DNA of 64,000 bases from Pseudidiomarina taiwanensis (GCF_003987435.1 NZ_PIQG01000004.1:179710-243709), one strand, 5' to 3'. Positions 26,274-34,639 are shown, numbered from the stretch's first letter. The notes: generated from the sequence alone by a model not told the origin. Numbers and translations: made by a program.

Positions 26274-26516
26274 ATGGCGGGAATTACTGCTACCGAGGCT
26301 CGCAGCAATCTTTATCGATTGATCGATCAAACTGCTGAGTCCCACCAACCGATTATTATTATGGGCAAGCGGAATAGAGCTGTGCTGGTGGCTGAAGAAG
26401 ACTGGGCTGCTATTCAGGAAACACTTTACCTACTCTCTGTACCAGGTATGCGTGAGTCTATTCGCGAGGGAATGGCGACGACTGTTGATAAGTGCGATGA
26501 GGAATTGAACTGGTGA
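26274..26516 (+). CDS. YefM-type antitoxin (cassette 2)
   Basis: This is an 80-residue Phd/YefM-family antitoxin. The N-terminal DNA-binding part is ITATEARSNLYRLIDQTAESHQPIIIMGKRNRAVLVAEEDW (residues 4-44), followed by a flexible C-terminus with ETLYLLSVPGMRESIREGM that wraps the toxin. It overlaps the toxin gene by four bases (translation coupling). It neutralises the partner and represses the shared promoter. Confidence 0.92.
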   Translation: MAGITATEARSNLYRLIDQTAESHQPIIIMGKRNRAVLVAEEDWAAIQETLYLLSVPGMRESIREGMATTVDKCDEELNW

Positions 26517-26776
26517 CATGGAAGTTGGTTTACACCAAGCAGGCTCAAAAAGATGCAAATAAATTGGCGTCCAGCGGGCTGAAGCAAAAGGCCCAAGACT
26601 TGCTCACTTTGATTGCAGACGATCCTTATTGTAAACCTCCTCCGTTTGAGAAGCTGATAGGTGATCTTTCAGGAGCCTATTCTCGCCGAATCAATATTCA
26701 GCATCGATTGGTATACCAAGTGCTTGAAAATGAGAGAGTGGTGAAAGTTATTCGGCTTTGGAGCCACTACGAATAA
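26513..26776 (+). CDS. YoeB-type mRNA interferase toxin (cassette 2)
   Basis: This 87-residue RelE-superfamily toxin has KLVYTKQAQKDANKL at the start, PPFEKLIGDLSGAYSRRINIQHRLVYQV, and the C-terminal VIRLWSHYE, the YoeB-style ending with the catalytic histidine and the C-terminal tyrosine. It cuts mRNA at the ribosome when free. Toxin-antitoxin pairs are frequent in chromosomal integrons, where they keep arrays from being lost. Confidence 0.92.
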   Translation: MTWKLVYTKQAQKDANKLASSGLKQKAQDLLTLIADDPYCKPPPFEKLIGDLSGAYSRRINIQHRLVYQVLENERVVKVIRLWSHYE

Positions 26777-26777
26777 T

Positions 26778-26855
26778 GCATAAACAGTCGCTGTTGAGGG
26801 CCAAGTTTTGCACCGCTTTGCGGCTACAAAATTGCCATAAAGCTCAGCGTTATTC
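26778..26855 (+). repeat. attC site of cassette 2
   Basis: It begins with GCATAAA, which is complementary to TTATGC, the first bases of cassette 2, and ends at GTTATTC. The arms GGCCAAGTTTTG and CAAAATTGCC and the inner CCGC/GCGG pair. At 78 bases it is shorter than the first site. The right box departs from GTTRRRY at two positions because those bases belong to the next sequence. Confidence 0.75.
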
Positions 26856-26862
26856 AGCTTGA

Positions 26863-27093
26863 CACTGTTGCGACAAAGCAATTAATACAAACGATTTTTT
26901 CAAAAGTCGAACGCCTAAAAACTACGCCACAGAGTCAGGTCGTATTCCAGCAGAACTAAAACATTTAAGCTATCGTGAAGTCGTTGTGAGTCCATGTCAT
27001 GTTTTTTATCAGCAAGATGGTGACAAGGCTTTTATTCTGCTTGTGATGTGTGCTGAGAGAGATTTACGCAAGTTCCTGTTGAGTAAGCAATAA
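26863..27093 (+). pseudogene. RelE/ParE-type toxin, N-terminus missing
   Basis: An open frame without a start codon, ending TAA at 27093, translates to a C-terminal toxin segment: SGRIPAELKHLSYREVVVSP, CHVFYQQDGDKAFILLVM and RDLRKFL. This pattern matches the last 55-60 residues of RelE/ParE toxins. No antitoxin or toxin N-terminus is seen upstream, where attC of cassette 2 ends at 26855. It is most simply the debris of a former third cassette or of a chromosomal module. Confidence 0.65.
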
Positions 27094-27142
27094 CACTAGG
27101 AATGAGCAGTGGCTTCATATCATGTCTTGGGAGGCTGCAGTT

Positions 27143-27562
27143 ATGGTGACATTCAGATCCAGTAAAGACTTAGCTGTGGCCGCGCATTTTACGCTGTCGA
27201 ATATGCAGCAATATTACGATCACTATGCGGTAGACTGGGATGCGGCGCAGATTGAGAAAATGACGCAAGAGCTTGTGAACTTAGATATTTTGTTCCAGGG
27301 CAAACTTGTTGGGGTGATGAGATTATCCTATGACCCAGAAGCTTGCTGGCTGCGCGATTTACAAATTGAGCAGAGTTATCAGAATCAAGGTATCGGCTCA
27401 ATTGCTATTGCAGAGGCGCTGCGACTTGCCCGCGAGCACTGTGCTAGCGCGCTAAAACTAAAAGTGTTTAAAAACAGCCCTGCGGTGCATTTATATAAGC
27501 GACAAGGGTTCGATCTAACCAGTGAAGACGAGCGCTTTTACTACATGAGCCGTCCCGTCTAA
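27143..27562 (+). CDS. GNAT-family N-acetyltransferase
   Basis: This 139-residue GNAT protein has the acetyl-CoA loop YQNQGIGSIAIAEALRLA and the helix LKVFKNSPAVHLYKRQGF. The substrate is unknown. The ATG at 27143 has GGGAGG about eight bases upstream, which sets it above the ATG at 27122. It is the first chromosomal-type gene after the integron. Confidence 0.88.
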   Translation: MVTFRSSKDLAVAAHFTLSNMQQYYDHYAVDWDAAQIEKMTQELVNLDILFQGKLVGVMRLSYDPEACWLRDLQIEQSYQNQGIGSIAIAEALRLAREHCASALKLKVFKNSPAVHLYKRQGFDLTSEDERFYYMSRPV

Positions 27563-27589
27563 GAGCAAACACGAATAAAAGGATAATCC

Positions 27590-28141
27590 ATGACTTTAGA
27601 CGAACAGCGCCGAGAGTTCGCTAACAGGCGCTTAATCGCAACCCCTATCGCAGGCCTTATCGCTTGGCTTATTGTGGGGGTGGGTTCACTGTTTTTGGGG
27701 CCAGTCGGAAAGTCATGGTTGCTGTTTGGTGCAACCGGTTCGATTGTTTATCTGGGCATAATGATCTCGAAATTTACCGGTGAAAACTTTACCGACAAAA
27801 CCAAACCAAAGAATGAATTTGACCAGCTCTTTTATTACTCGGTGGCGATGGCGGTACTGGTTTATGCTATTGCGATTCCGTTTTTTCTCATCGATTACAC
27901 ATCGTTACCCCTCACAGTGGGTATTTTAACCGGCTTAATGTGGCTGCCTATTTCATGGATTATTAAGCATTGGATTGGCCTGGTTCATGGTGTTTTACGC
28001 ACGGCGCTGGTCACGCTTGCTTGGTTTATGTTCCCTGAGCATCGGTTTATTGCAGTATCTGCTGTGATCGTGGTGCTTTATGTTTTTGCCATTACCGTGC
28101 TCGAACTGCGCTGGCGCAAGTTACAGCAGGCGCAAACCTAG
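27590..28141 (+). CDS. DUF7010-like four-to-six-helix membrane protein
   Basis: This 183-residue protein starts MTLDEQRREFANRR, then has about six hydrophobic segments and ends with a charged tail. It resembles a family of small inner-membrane proteins of unknown function (possibly DUF7010). The ribosome site AAAGGA lies before the ATG. It lies between two unrelated small genes. Confidence 0.65.
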   Translation: MTLDEQRREFANRRLIATPIAGLIAWLIVGVGSLFLGPVGKSWLLFGATGSIVYLGIMISKFTGENFTDKTKPKNEFDQLFYYSVAMAVLVYAIAIPFFLIDYTSLPLTVGILTGLMWLPISWIIKHWIGLVHGVLRTALVTLAWFMFPEHRFIAVSAVIVVLYVFAITVLELRWRKLQQAQT

Positions 28142-28190
28142 GCTAGCTCATTACACCTAGCCCATTACACAAGAAGAACAAGGAAAGCGT

Positions 28191-28559
28191 ATGACGAAGC
28201 ATTTTGGATCGTGCTTGTGCGGACAAGTAACCTTTGCGGTCAAAGGTGATTTTGACAGCTTTTATCTATGCCATTGTAAGCACTGTCAAAAGGATACCGG
28301 CTCAGCACATGCGGCGAATTTATTTTCACAGTCTGCGCAATTAGAATGGTTATCCGGTGAGGACGCGGTTACCAAGTTTAACCTTGCGGGCACTCGCCAT
28401 AGTAGAAGCTTTTGTCAGCACTGCGGTTCTGCGGTGCCCGACCGCCAAGGCGCTGAGATGCTGGTTGTTCCAGCTGGTAGTATAGATTCTGAGCTCCCGT
28501 TACCACCGGCGCAACACATTTTTCTTACCAGTCGAGCGGCTTGGGATAAAACCTCATAA
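28191..28559 (+). CDS. GFA-family zinc-binding protein
   Basis: This 122-residue protein of the glutathione-dependent formaldehyde-activating (GFA) fold has zinc ligands in GSCLCGQVTF, the second pair in LCHCKHCQKDTGS, and FCQHCGSAVP. GFA family members bind zinc and small thiols. The real substrate of most is unknown. Length is normal. Confidence 0.88.
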   Translation: MTKHFGSCLCGQVTFAVKGDFDSFYLCHCKHCQKDTGSAHAANLFSQSAQLEWLSGEDAVTKFNLAGTRHSRSFCQHCGSAVPDRQGAEMLVVPAGSIDSELPLPPAQHIFLTSRAAWDKTS

Positions 28560-28585
28560 GTTTTTCGGAACGCAACACAAAAAAT

Positions 28586-28599
28586 CCGATCTAGATCAA
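28586..28599. promoter_or_regulatory. FNR-like box before the cytochrome c peroxidase gene
   Basis: CCGAT-CTAG-ATCAA matches TTGAT-N4-ATCAA at eight of ten defined bases, centred about 96 bases before the start codon. Cytochrome c peroxidases are often oxygen-controlled by FNR-type regulators. The site is a guess. Confidence 0.35.
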
Positions 28600-28688
28600 T
28601 TTTTCTCGTAAAACCCATAACAAAAGTTTGGCAAGCCTTCTTTTTTCGATTATTCTAATTTAGTAGGTAACGAAATAAAGGTGACGCC

Positions 28689-29687
28689 ATGAAATTGATT
28701 CCATTTATTACTGCGGCCAGTGCCATTGCAATTGTATCTCTGGTGCATGCTCAGCAAGTGCGTAATGAACCTGTTAAGATCATTGAGCCATATGTCAGTG
28801 ACACGCCGGAGAAAGTCGAGCTCGGGAAGCAGTTATTTTTTGATCCACGCCTATCGATGTCTGGGATTATTTCGTGCAACACCTGTCATAACCTTTCTTA
28901 TGGCGGTACCGACAACTTGAAGACTTCTATTGGCCATAAGTGGCAGGCGGGGCCGGTAAACTCACCCACTGTTCTCAACTCGAGCTTACAAATTGCTCAG
29001 TTTTGGGATGGTCGTGCAAGTAACCTCGAAGAACAGGCTGCAGGTCCAATTGCTGCCGATGTCGAGATGGCATTACCGCATACTCTGGCGGTCAGCGTTA
29101 TCCAGTCTATTCCAGGTTATGTTGATCAAGTGCAAAAGATTTATGGCGATGATCAAGTCACTCTTGACCATATCACCGATGCGATTGCTGAGTTTGAGCG
29201 CACTCTAGTGACTCCGAATGCACCATTTGACCAATGGTTGATGGGCGATGATGACGCAATTTCAGCAACAGCACTAGCTGGCTATGACTTATTCAAAAAT
29301 GCAGGGTGTATTGCGTGTCACTATGGTGAAGCATTGGGTGGTAAATCGTTCATGAAAATGGGCTTAGTTGCACCTTATGAGTCCGATTCACCAGCGCAAG
29401 GTCGTTTTGATGTGACTGGGCAAGAAATGGACCGTTTTATGTTCAAAGTTCCAACATTACGGAATGTCACTCTTACTCAACCATATTTCCATGATGGTGC
29501 GGCCGAAACTCTTGAAGAGGCAACTCAGGTCATGGGGCAATTGCAGCTCGGTCGTGATTTTACTGAGCAAGAATTAACTCAGCTGGTTGCCTTTATGGAG
29601 ACCTTAACAGGCGATCGACTACAAATGATGTTACCGATTCTGCCTGAAAACGGACCAGAAACTCCGGCCCCTAGTCCGTTTGAATAG
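28689..29687 (+). CDS. Di-haem cytochrome c peroxidase
   Basis: This periplasmic enzyme of 332 residues reduces hydrogen peroxide with electrons from cytochromes c. It has a signal peptide (residues 1-21, ending HAQ), a first haem motif CNTCH at residues 63-67, a second CIACH near residue 207, the FDPRLS and GPVNSPTVLNS motifs of the MauG/CcpA family, and the C-terminal VPTLRNVTLTQPYFHDG. Under low oxygen it would protect respiring cells. Confidence 0.94.
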   Translation: MKLIPFITAASAIAIVSLVHAQQVRNEPVKIIEPYVSDTPEKVELGKQLFFDPRLSMSGIISCNTCHNLSYGGTDNLKTSIGHKWQAGPVNSPTVLNSSLQIAQFWDGRASNLEEQAAGPIAADVEMALPHTLAVSVIQSIPGYVDQVQKIYGDDQVTLDHITDAIAEFERTLVTPNAPFDQWLMGDDDAISATALAGYDLFKNAGCIACHYGEALGGKSFMKMGLVAPYESDSPAQGRFDVTGQEMDRFMFKVPTLRNVTLTQPYFHDGAAETLEEATQVMGQLQLGRDFTEQELTQLVAFMETLTGDRLQMMLPILPENGPETPAPSPFE

Positions 29688-29806
29688 ATGGTATTAGCCT
29701 AGTGACAACTATTTGCTTGTTGCAGTGTCTGAGGCGGTAACATACGATACGTGACTGGAGTTGAATTTAAGCTTCCTCGCATGATTCAGATATTGGTGAA
29801 AGCGTC

Positions 29807-30298
29807 ATGTTCAAAGATAAATTAATTTCAATCTTTTTAGCTTTAATTATAGTCTTGAAGTTGGTCGATCTCTATATCGATTATTCTGAGGAAATTATCT
29901 TTGTGCACTTAATACAAGAGCTTGTCTTGATAGTATTAGCAACGAGCTTGTTTGTATATTTGGTCATTGATATTCGGGTAAGGTCGCGCTCTATCCAAGT
30001 ACTCAAGCGCCAGATCGGCGCTGTGAGCGTTGAAAATAAGGAAATTTCTGAGCAATTAGCTAAGGCTAAGAAGGATTTTTCAGAAGCCATTCAGTTAGAA
30101 TTTGATCAGTGGGGTCTGACTTCCAGCGAGAAAGTAGTTGGCTTATTGCTTCTTAAAGGCTTCAGTATTGGTGAGATTGCTGCGCTCAGGAATACTTCAG
30201 AGAAAACGATTCGCCACCAAGCCTCTGCCGTATACCGTAAATCTGACTGTCCTGGTCGATATAATTTAGCAGCACACTTTTTTGAGACGCTAAATTGA
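29807..30298 (+). CDS. Membrane-tethered LuxR-type HTH protein
   Basis: This 163-residue protein has two hydrophobic helices (about residues 8-24 and 33-55), a coiled coil (about 70-100) and a C-terminal LuxR-like helix-turn-helix (LTSSEKVVGLLLLKGFSIGEIAALRNTSEKTIRHQASAVYRKS at 112-155). It has no receiver or ligand domain. DNA binding from a membrane anchor is therefore likely. It lies 107 bases before the DUF5666 lipoprotein, on the same strand, and may control it. Confidence 0.75.
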   Translation: MFKDKLISIFLALIIVLKLVDLYIDYSEEIIFVHLIQELVLIVLATSLFVYLVIDIRVRSRSIQVLKRQIGAVSVENKEISEQLAKAKKDFSEAIQLEFDQWGLTSSEKVVGLLLLKGFSIGEIAALRNTSEKTIRHQASAVYRKSDCPGRYNLAAHFFETLN

Positions 30299-30405
30299 TT
30301 TAAGTCAGTGCCATACAATAAAAATAGGCTGTTTGATCCATAGCTCTGCATTGTATTGGTGAGTAACATGAATATGCATTAGCCGTTTTAGATGAGGTAT
30401 TCAAG

Positions 30406-32109
30406 ATGAAATTCAAACTAGCCCCTTTTTACGTAATCCCCTTTATTGTTGCTGGCTGCGGTGGTTCTAGTGGCTCTGATGAGGTTGTTGCGGTGGCCCC
30501 TCCAGTAGCACCTCCAGTTTCGAGCTCCGACACAACGCTTAAAACAGGCGTCATTTCCGGATTCGGAAGTGTTTATATCGATGGCAAGCGTTATCTCACT
30601 GATAGCGCCAATATAATCATCAATGGTGCGGCTGGACAGTCAACCGATGCTCTAAAAGTGGGCATGCGGATCACGTTAAAGACAGATGACGATAGCGCCG
30701 ACACTCCTTCGGCAACTGAACTTGAATACAACACTGAAGTTGAAGGTAATGTGCAAGCTATCGACCGCACCAATCGAATCATCACAGTTGCTGGTATCGA
30801 GATTGTATATGATGATTTGACCCATTTTATCGGTACATCAGAGTCATTACTTACCGTTGGTGAGCGCATTGAGGCAAGTGGTTACGCTCTTGCAGATGGG
30901 CAATTTTTAGCCAGCCTCATTAAAATTGATAATGATGCTCAGGGGAAAACTGAGCAGACTATATCAGGACTCGTAAGCCAGCTAAACACAACGCAAATGA
31001 CCTTTACGATTGGAAGTGTAACGGTGGATTATCGTAATGCTCGCGTTGAAGGTACCTTGCAAGACGCAACAAAAGTCAAAGTTGAAGGCCAGCTCAATGG
31101 CAGCACTTTAACGGCTGCAGAAGTTGAGGTCGAGTCGCGCGACTATAATAGTGATGATAATGGCTATGATGAAGTAGAAGTAGATGGCACGGTCACAGCC
31201 TATGATAGTGCTAATCGCGTTATTGAGGTAAATGGGCAGGCATATGAACTCAGCCAAAACCTGAGTTTTGAGCATGGCTCAGAGGCTGATATAGTCATCG
31301 GCGCAGTGGTTGAATTAAAACTGACCTTTACGAATGGAACTCCGCAAGTGGTAAGGATTGAATTCAAGCATCGCGATTACAATGATGGCAAAGTAAAAGG
31401 CGTAATTACCGCGCTCGATACGACCCAGAAATCGTTAGAAATTAACGGTATTACATACTACGCTACGTCGACTACCCGTTACGAAGACGATGATGATCAG
31501 TATATTTCGTTCAACAGTCTGCAAATCAATGACTTTGTCGAGCTGGTTTATCAGTTTGATGGAATCAATAACCTAATTTTGAGACTAGAGCTTGAGGATG
31601 ACCAAGATCGTTTCGGCGAAACCGAGATCAAAGGCTCTGTTTCGGCGGTTTCTGAAACAGAGTTTACTGTCGCGGGGCTTGTTATCCCATACGTAGATCA
31701 AGCTGCCTACATTGTAAATGATGTGCGTGTCAGCAAAGCTGATTTCATTGCTGCAATGGCAGTATCGGTATACGTTGAAGTTGAGGGAATGTTTGATTCA
31801 AGCAATACATTTATCCCATCACAATACGAAATCGACGAGAAGGACGAGCGGGATGATGATCATGACAAAAACTCGAAGACGGGCTATGTTGAGCTCGAGG
31901 GGAGGGTGACCGAGTTGCTATCTGCCACTTCATTCCGTTTAAATGGTGAGGAAGTTGAGATGAGTCAAGCAACTGACCTTGAAATAAATGATCGTCAAGT
32001 AACCTTAAGTGAATTCATGGCGAATGTGCAAGTTGGTACCATTGTTGAAGTTGAAGGTGTTTGGACTGATACGCATGTTATTACAGCTTATGAAGCAGAA
32101 ATTGACTAA
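30406..32109 (+). CDS. DUF5666-repeat lipoprotein
   Basis: This 567-residue protein starts with a lipoprotein signal (residues 1-18, lipobox around VAGCGG, Cys18). It then carries about seven repeats of 60-80 residues with the pattern 'glycine-x-V... I..N G.. Y/V' (for example VEGNVQAIDRTNRIITVAG, VEVDGTVTAYDSANRVIEV and VKGVITALDTTQKSLEI), the style of DUF5666. It is highly acidic. It probably sits in the outer membrane or periplasm, possibly binding calcium. The role is unknown. Confidence 0.8.
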   Translation: MKFKLAPFYVIPFIVAGCGGSSGSDEVVAVAPPVAPPVSSSDTTLKTGVISGFGSVYIDGKRYLTDSANIIINGAAGQSTDALKVGMRITLKTDDDSADTPSATELEYNTEVEGNVQAIDRTNRIITVAGIEIVYDDLTHFIGTSESLLTVGERIEASGYALADGQFLASLIKIDNDAQGKTEQTISGLVSQLNTTQMTFTIGSVTVDYRNARVEGTLQDATKVKVEGQLNGSTLTAAEVEVESRDYNSDDNGYDEVEVDGTVTAYDSANRVIEVNGQAYELSQNLSFEHGSEADIVIGAVVELKLTFTNGTPQVVRIEFKHRDYNDGKVKGVITALDTTQKSLEINGITYYATSTTRYEDDDDQYISFNSLQINDFVELVYQFDGINNLILRLELEDDQDRFGETEIKGSVSAVSETEFTVAGLVIPYVDQAAYIVNDVRVSKADFIAAMAVSVYVEVEGMFDSSNTFIPSQYEIDEKDERDDDHDKNSKTGYVELEGRVTELLSATSFRLNGEEVEMSQATDLEINDRQVTLSEFMANVQVGTIVEVEGVWTDTHVITAYEAEID

Positions 32110-32115
32110 GTAAGT

Positions 32116-32142
32116 AAAAAGCAAGCCTCGGCTTGCTTTTTT
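32116..32142. terminator. Terminator after the DUF5666 gene
   Basis: AAAAAGCAAGC pairs with GCTTGCTTTTT around a CTCG loop, with A and T runs on the two sides, so it can work in both directions. Confidence 0.85.
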
Positions 32143-32155
32143 CATTGGCTCCTAT

Positions 32156-32192
32156 ACGGTATCGAGCAGTAAATGCTCGATACCGTTTTTTT
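32156..32192 (+). terminator. Second terminator in tandem
   Basis: ACGGTATCGAGCA pairs perfectly over 13 bases with TGCTCGATACCGT around a GTAAA loop, followed by seven T. Confidence 0.9.
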
Positions 32193-32229
32193 GTGCCAAA
32201 ACTTTATTACGCATTTGGAGCTTCTGTTC

Positions 32230-32742
32230 ATGCTACCTAAAACCCTTGTCACGGAACGCCTTGTCATTCGCCCATTTGAACAAGCTGACGCCCGCTTCAT
32301 AATGGTTTTACTTAATGAACCAACGTTTATACAGAACATCGGCGATAAGCAAATAAGAAGCATCGATGATGCACACCGTTATTTGCAACAAGGGCCTATG
32401 GCAAGTTACCAAAATTTTGGTTTCGGCCTATGCTGTGTGCAACTTAAAGAAAACGGGCAGCCTATTGGCATGTGCGGTATTTTAAAGCGCCCAGAGCTTA
32501 ATCAGCCTGATTTAGGCTATGCGTTATTGCCGCATTTTACACGGCAGGGTTATGCGCGAGAAGGCGCACAAGCCGTTTTGCGCGAACATGCCCAGCAATT
32601 TGATCTTCAGCAAATTCTGGCCGTCACCAAACCCAGTAATTTAGCCTCACGGCGTCTGCTTGAGGGTACCGGCTTCGTAGAACACGGAGAAATAGAACTG
32701 TACGGCAGCAAAAATTGCCTGTACGGTTTTAGGGTTATGTAA
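32230..32742 (+). CDS. GNAT acetyltransferase, RimJ/RimL-like
   Basis: This 170-residue protein has the RimJ/RimL-like opening LVTERLVIRPFEQADA, the GMCGILKRPELNQPDLGYALLP segment and the acetyl-CoA site RQGYAREGAQAVL, ending with STRRLLEGTGF-like ASRRLLEGTGF. It acetylates an unknown amine. The ATG at 32230 follows GGAG. A longer frame would start inside the terminator at 32174. Confidence 0.9.
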   Translation: MLPKTLVTERLVIRPFEQADARFIMVLLNEPTFIQNIGDKQIRSIDDAHRYLQQGPMASYQNFGFGLCCVQLKENGQPIGMCGILKRPELNQPDLGYALLPHFTRQGYAREGAQAVLREHAQQFDLQQILAVTKPSNLASRRLLEGTGFVEHGEIELYGSKNCLYGFRVM

Positions 32743-32772
32743 GTAAGCTTTGAAGAGCAGTAAGGAAAAATC

Positions 32773-32988
32773 ATGAAAATAAAACAAATTGTGGCATTAG
32801 CTTTTATTGCACTTGGCGTGCTTGGCTTAATTTACGGTAGCTTCACTTATACCAGTGAAACTCACGATGCCGACTTAGGCGTTATGGAATTTTCAATCGA
32901 TGACAAAGAAACCGTCGAAATTCCGGTTTGGTTGAGTGTTGGGTTTATTGTGGTTGGCGCGGGCTTATTAGTGTTTAAAAAGAAATAA
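32773..32988 (+). CDS. Small two-helix membrane protein
   Basis: This 71-residue protein has two hydrophobic helices (residues 7-25 and 51-67) around a charged loop, and ends in lysines (FKKK). It resembles small inner-membrane proteins found beside VOC or stress genes (DUF3185-like style). Function unknown. AAGGA precedes the ATG. Confidence 0.6.
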   Translation: MKIKQIVALAFIALGVLGLIYGSFTYTSETHDADLGVMEFSIDDKETVEIPVWLSVGFIVVGAGLLVFKKK

Positions 32989-33007
32989 GAGCAGTAGAGG
33001 ATCTCCT

Positions 33008-33385
33008 ATGTTCAGTCATATTATGGTCGGTGCCAACAGCATCGAAGAGTCGAAAAAATTCTATGATGCCGTTCTTGGCACGCTTGGGCATGGCGAAGGC
33101 ACGCTTGATGAAAAAGGCCGTTGTTTTTACTTCACGGATAAAGGGATTTTCGCGCTCACCAAACCCATTAACGGCGAAGAGGCGAGCGGTGGCAATGGTT
33201 TAACCATTGGTTTTGCCGCACGCAGCACCGATGAAATTGATGCTTGGCACAAAGCGGGCCTCGAAAATGGCGGTACTGACTGTGAGGAACCACCAGGCTG
33301 GCGCGAGGGTGCAACTATGAAGTTGTACCTAGCTTATTTGCGAGACCCGGCCGGCAACAAAATCTGCGCTTTATTGCGTGGCTAA
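33008..33385 (+). CDS. VOC-family (glyoxalase/bleomycin-resistance-like) protein
   Basis: This 125-residue protein has the VOC fold, with MFSHIMVGANSIEESKKFYDAVLG at the start and a metal-ligand-like YLRDPAGNKICAL at the end. Substrate unknown. It overlaps or abuts the isochorismatase gene, so the two are co-transcribed. Confidence 0.88.
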   Translation: MFSHIMVGANSIEESKKFYDAVLGTLGHGEGTLDEKGRCFYFTDKGIFALTKPINGEEASGGNGLTIGFAARSTDEIDAWHKAGLENGGTDCEEPPGWREGATMKLYLAYLRDPAGNKICALLRG

Positions 33386-33389
33386 ACCT

Positions 33390-33929
33390 ATGTTAGAGCA
33401 AACAAAAACCGGCCTGATTGTGGTCGATGTGCAAGGCAAGCTAGCGCGCATGATGCACGACAGTGAACAATTGATTGGCAACATTGTGCGATTGATTGAG
33501 GGCTGTAAGGCCCTCGACCTGCCCATTATCCAGCTTGAACAAATTCCCGATAAACTCGGTGCGACCGTTGACGAGGTGCAAACTGTGCTCGCAACTGGGC
33601 AAGCGATTCATAAAACAGCTTTTAGTGGTTGTGGTGAGCCGGCATTTCTGCAAGCGGTCGCAGCGACTCAGCGAACTCAGTGGCTGGTTTGTGGTATCGA
33701 GACGCATATCTGCGTCTACCAAACTGCGCTGCAATTGATGCAAGCGGGCCACCATGTCGAATTAGTCAGTGACTGCGTTGGCTCACGAACCCCCGCGAAT
33801 AAGGAGTTAGCGCTAGCTAAATTAGTTCGCCACGGGGTTGAACTGAGCTCGATCGAAATGTGCTTGTATGAATTGATGCAAGATTGCCGCCACCCGGCCT
33901 TCCGCGCAATTCTGCCATTAGTGAAGTGA
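33390..33929 (+). CDS. Isochorismatase-like cysteine hydrolase
   Basis: This 179-residue protein of the isochorismatase-like fold has the aspartate in LIVVDVQGKLA, a lysine in HKTAFSG and the cysteine in VCGIETHICVYQTALQLM. Length and motifs match cysteine hydrolases such as YcaC. Its substrate is not shown. The ATG at 33390 lies 4 bases after the VOC stop. A GTG at 33378 is an alternative. Confidence 0.88.
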   Translation: MLEQTKTGLIVVDVQGKLARMMHDSEQLIGNIVRLIEGCKALDLPIIQLEQIPDKLGATVDEVQTVLATGQAIHKTAFSGCGEPAFLQAVAATQRTQWLVCGIETHICVYQTALQLMQAGHHVELVSDCVGSRTPANKELALAKLVRHGVELSSIEMCLYELMQDCRHPAFRAILPLVK

Positions 33930-33994
33930 TTGGTCTGTTCCCTTTGCGATAACGTATTGGAGGTCATAACTTTTATCGTTAAAAAGGAACCTTA

Positions 33995-34630
33995 ATGCGA
34001 AAACTTTTGCAATGGGCCGCGCTAGTCGTTGGCATATCAATAACGGGTGCAGCCATGGCGACTGAAGAACCTAAATACCAAGTGATGCTGCAAGATGGCG
34101 ATTTCGAGCTACGTGAATATGAGTCGATGTTGGTAGCAGAGGTATGGGTTGATGGCAGTTTTGATCAAGCCGGCAACCGTGGCTTTCGACTGTTAGCCGA
34201 TTTCATTTTTGGCAATAATACCTCGGTTGCGGGAGAGCAGCGCGAAATTGCCATGACGGCGCCAGTCACTATGGAGCCGCAGTCAGAAGAAATTAGCATG
34301 ACCTCCCCTGTGACCATGGAGCAGCAACAGGGCAAATGGCGGGTCCACTTCGTCATGCCCAGTCGCTATACCTATGAAATGCTGCCTAAACCGAATAATC
34401 CGGCGGTACAAATCCGCGAAGTACCGAAGCGGATGTATGCAGTGATTCAATACTCTGGATTTGCGGGTGAAGAGAAAACCAGCAAAAAGACCGAGCAATT
34501 ACTCAACTGGATCGAGCAGCAACAGTTTGAGATTGTCGGGAACCCAGAAATGGCACGTTATGATCCCCCTTGGACGCTGCCTTTCTTTCGCCGCAATGAG
34601 GTGATGATTGCGGTGCAACCGAAATCTTAA
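33995..34630 (+). CDS. SOUL-family haem-binding-like protein
   Basis: This 211-residue protein has a signal peptide (residues 1-23) and a SOUL/HBP domain: YQVMLQDGDFELREYESMLVAEV, MTAPVTMEPQ, ISMTSPVTME, WRVHFVMPSRYT and the C-terminal YDPPWTLPFFRRNEVM. Bacterial SOUL proteins may bind haem or porphyrin in the envelope. The ligand is unproven. Confidence 0.88.
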   Translation: MRKLLQWAALVVGISITGAAMATEEPKYQVMLQDGDFELREYESMLVAEVWVDGSFDQAGNRGFRLLADFIFGNNTSVAGEQREIAMTAPVTMEPQSEEISMTSPVTMEQQQGKWRVHFVMPSRYTYEMLPKPNNPAVQIREVPKRMYAVIQYSGFAGEEKTSKKTEQLLNWIEQQQFEIVGNPEMARYDPPWTLPFFRRNEVMIAVQPKS

Positions 34631-34639
34631 AAGGCTCCC

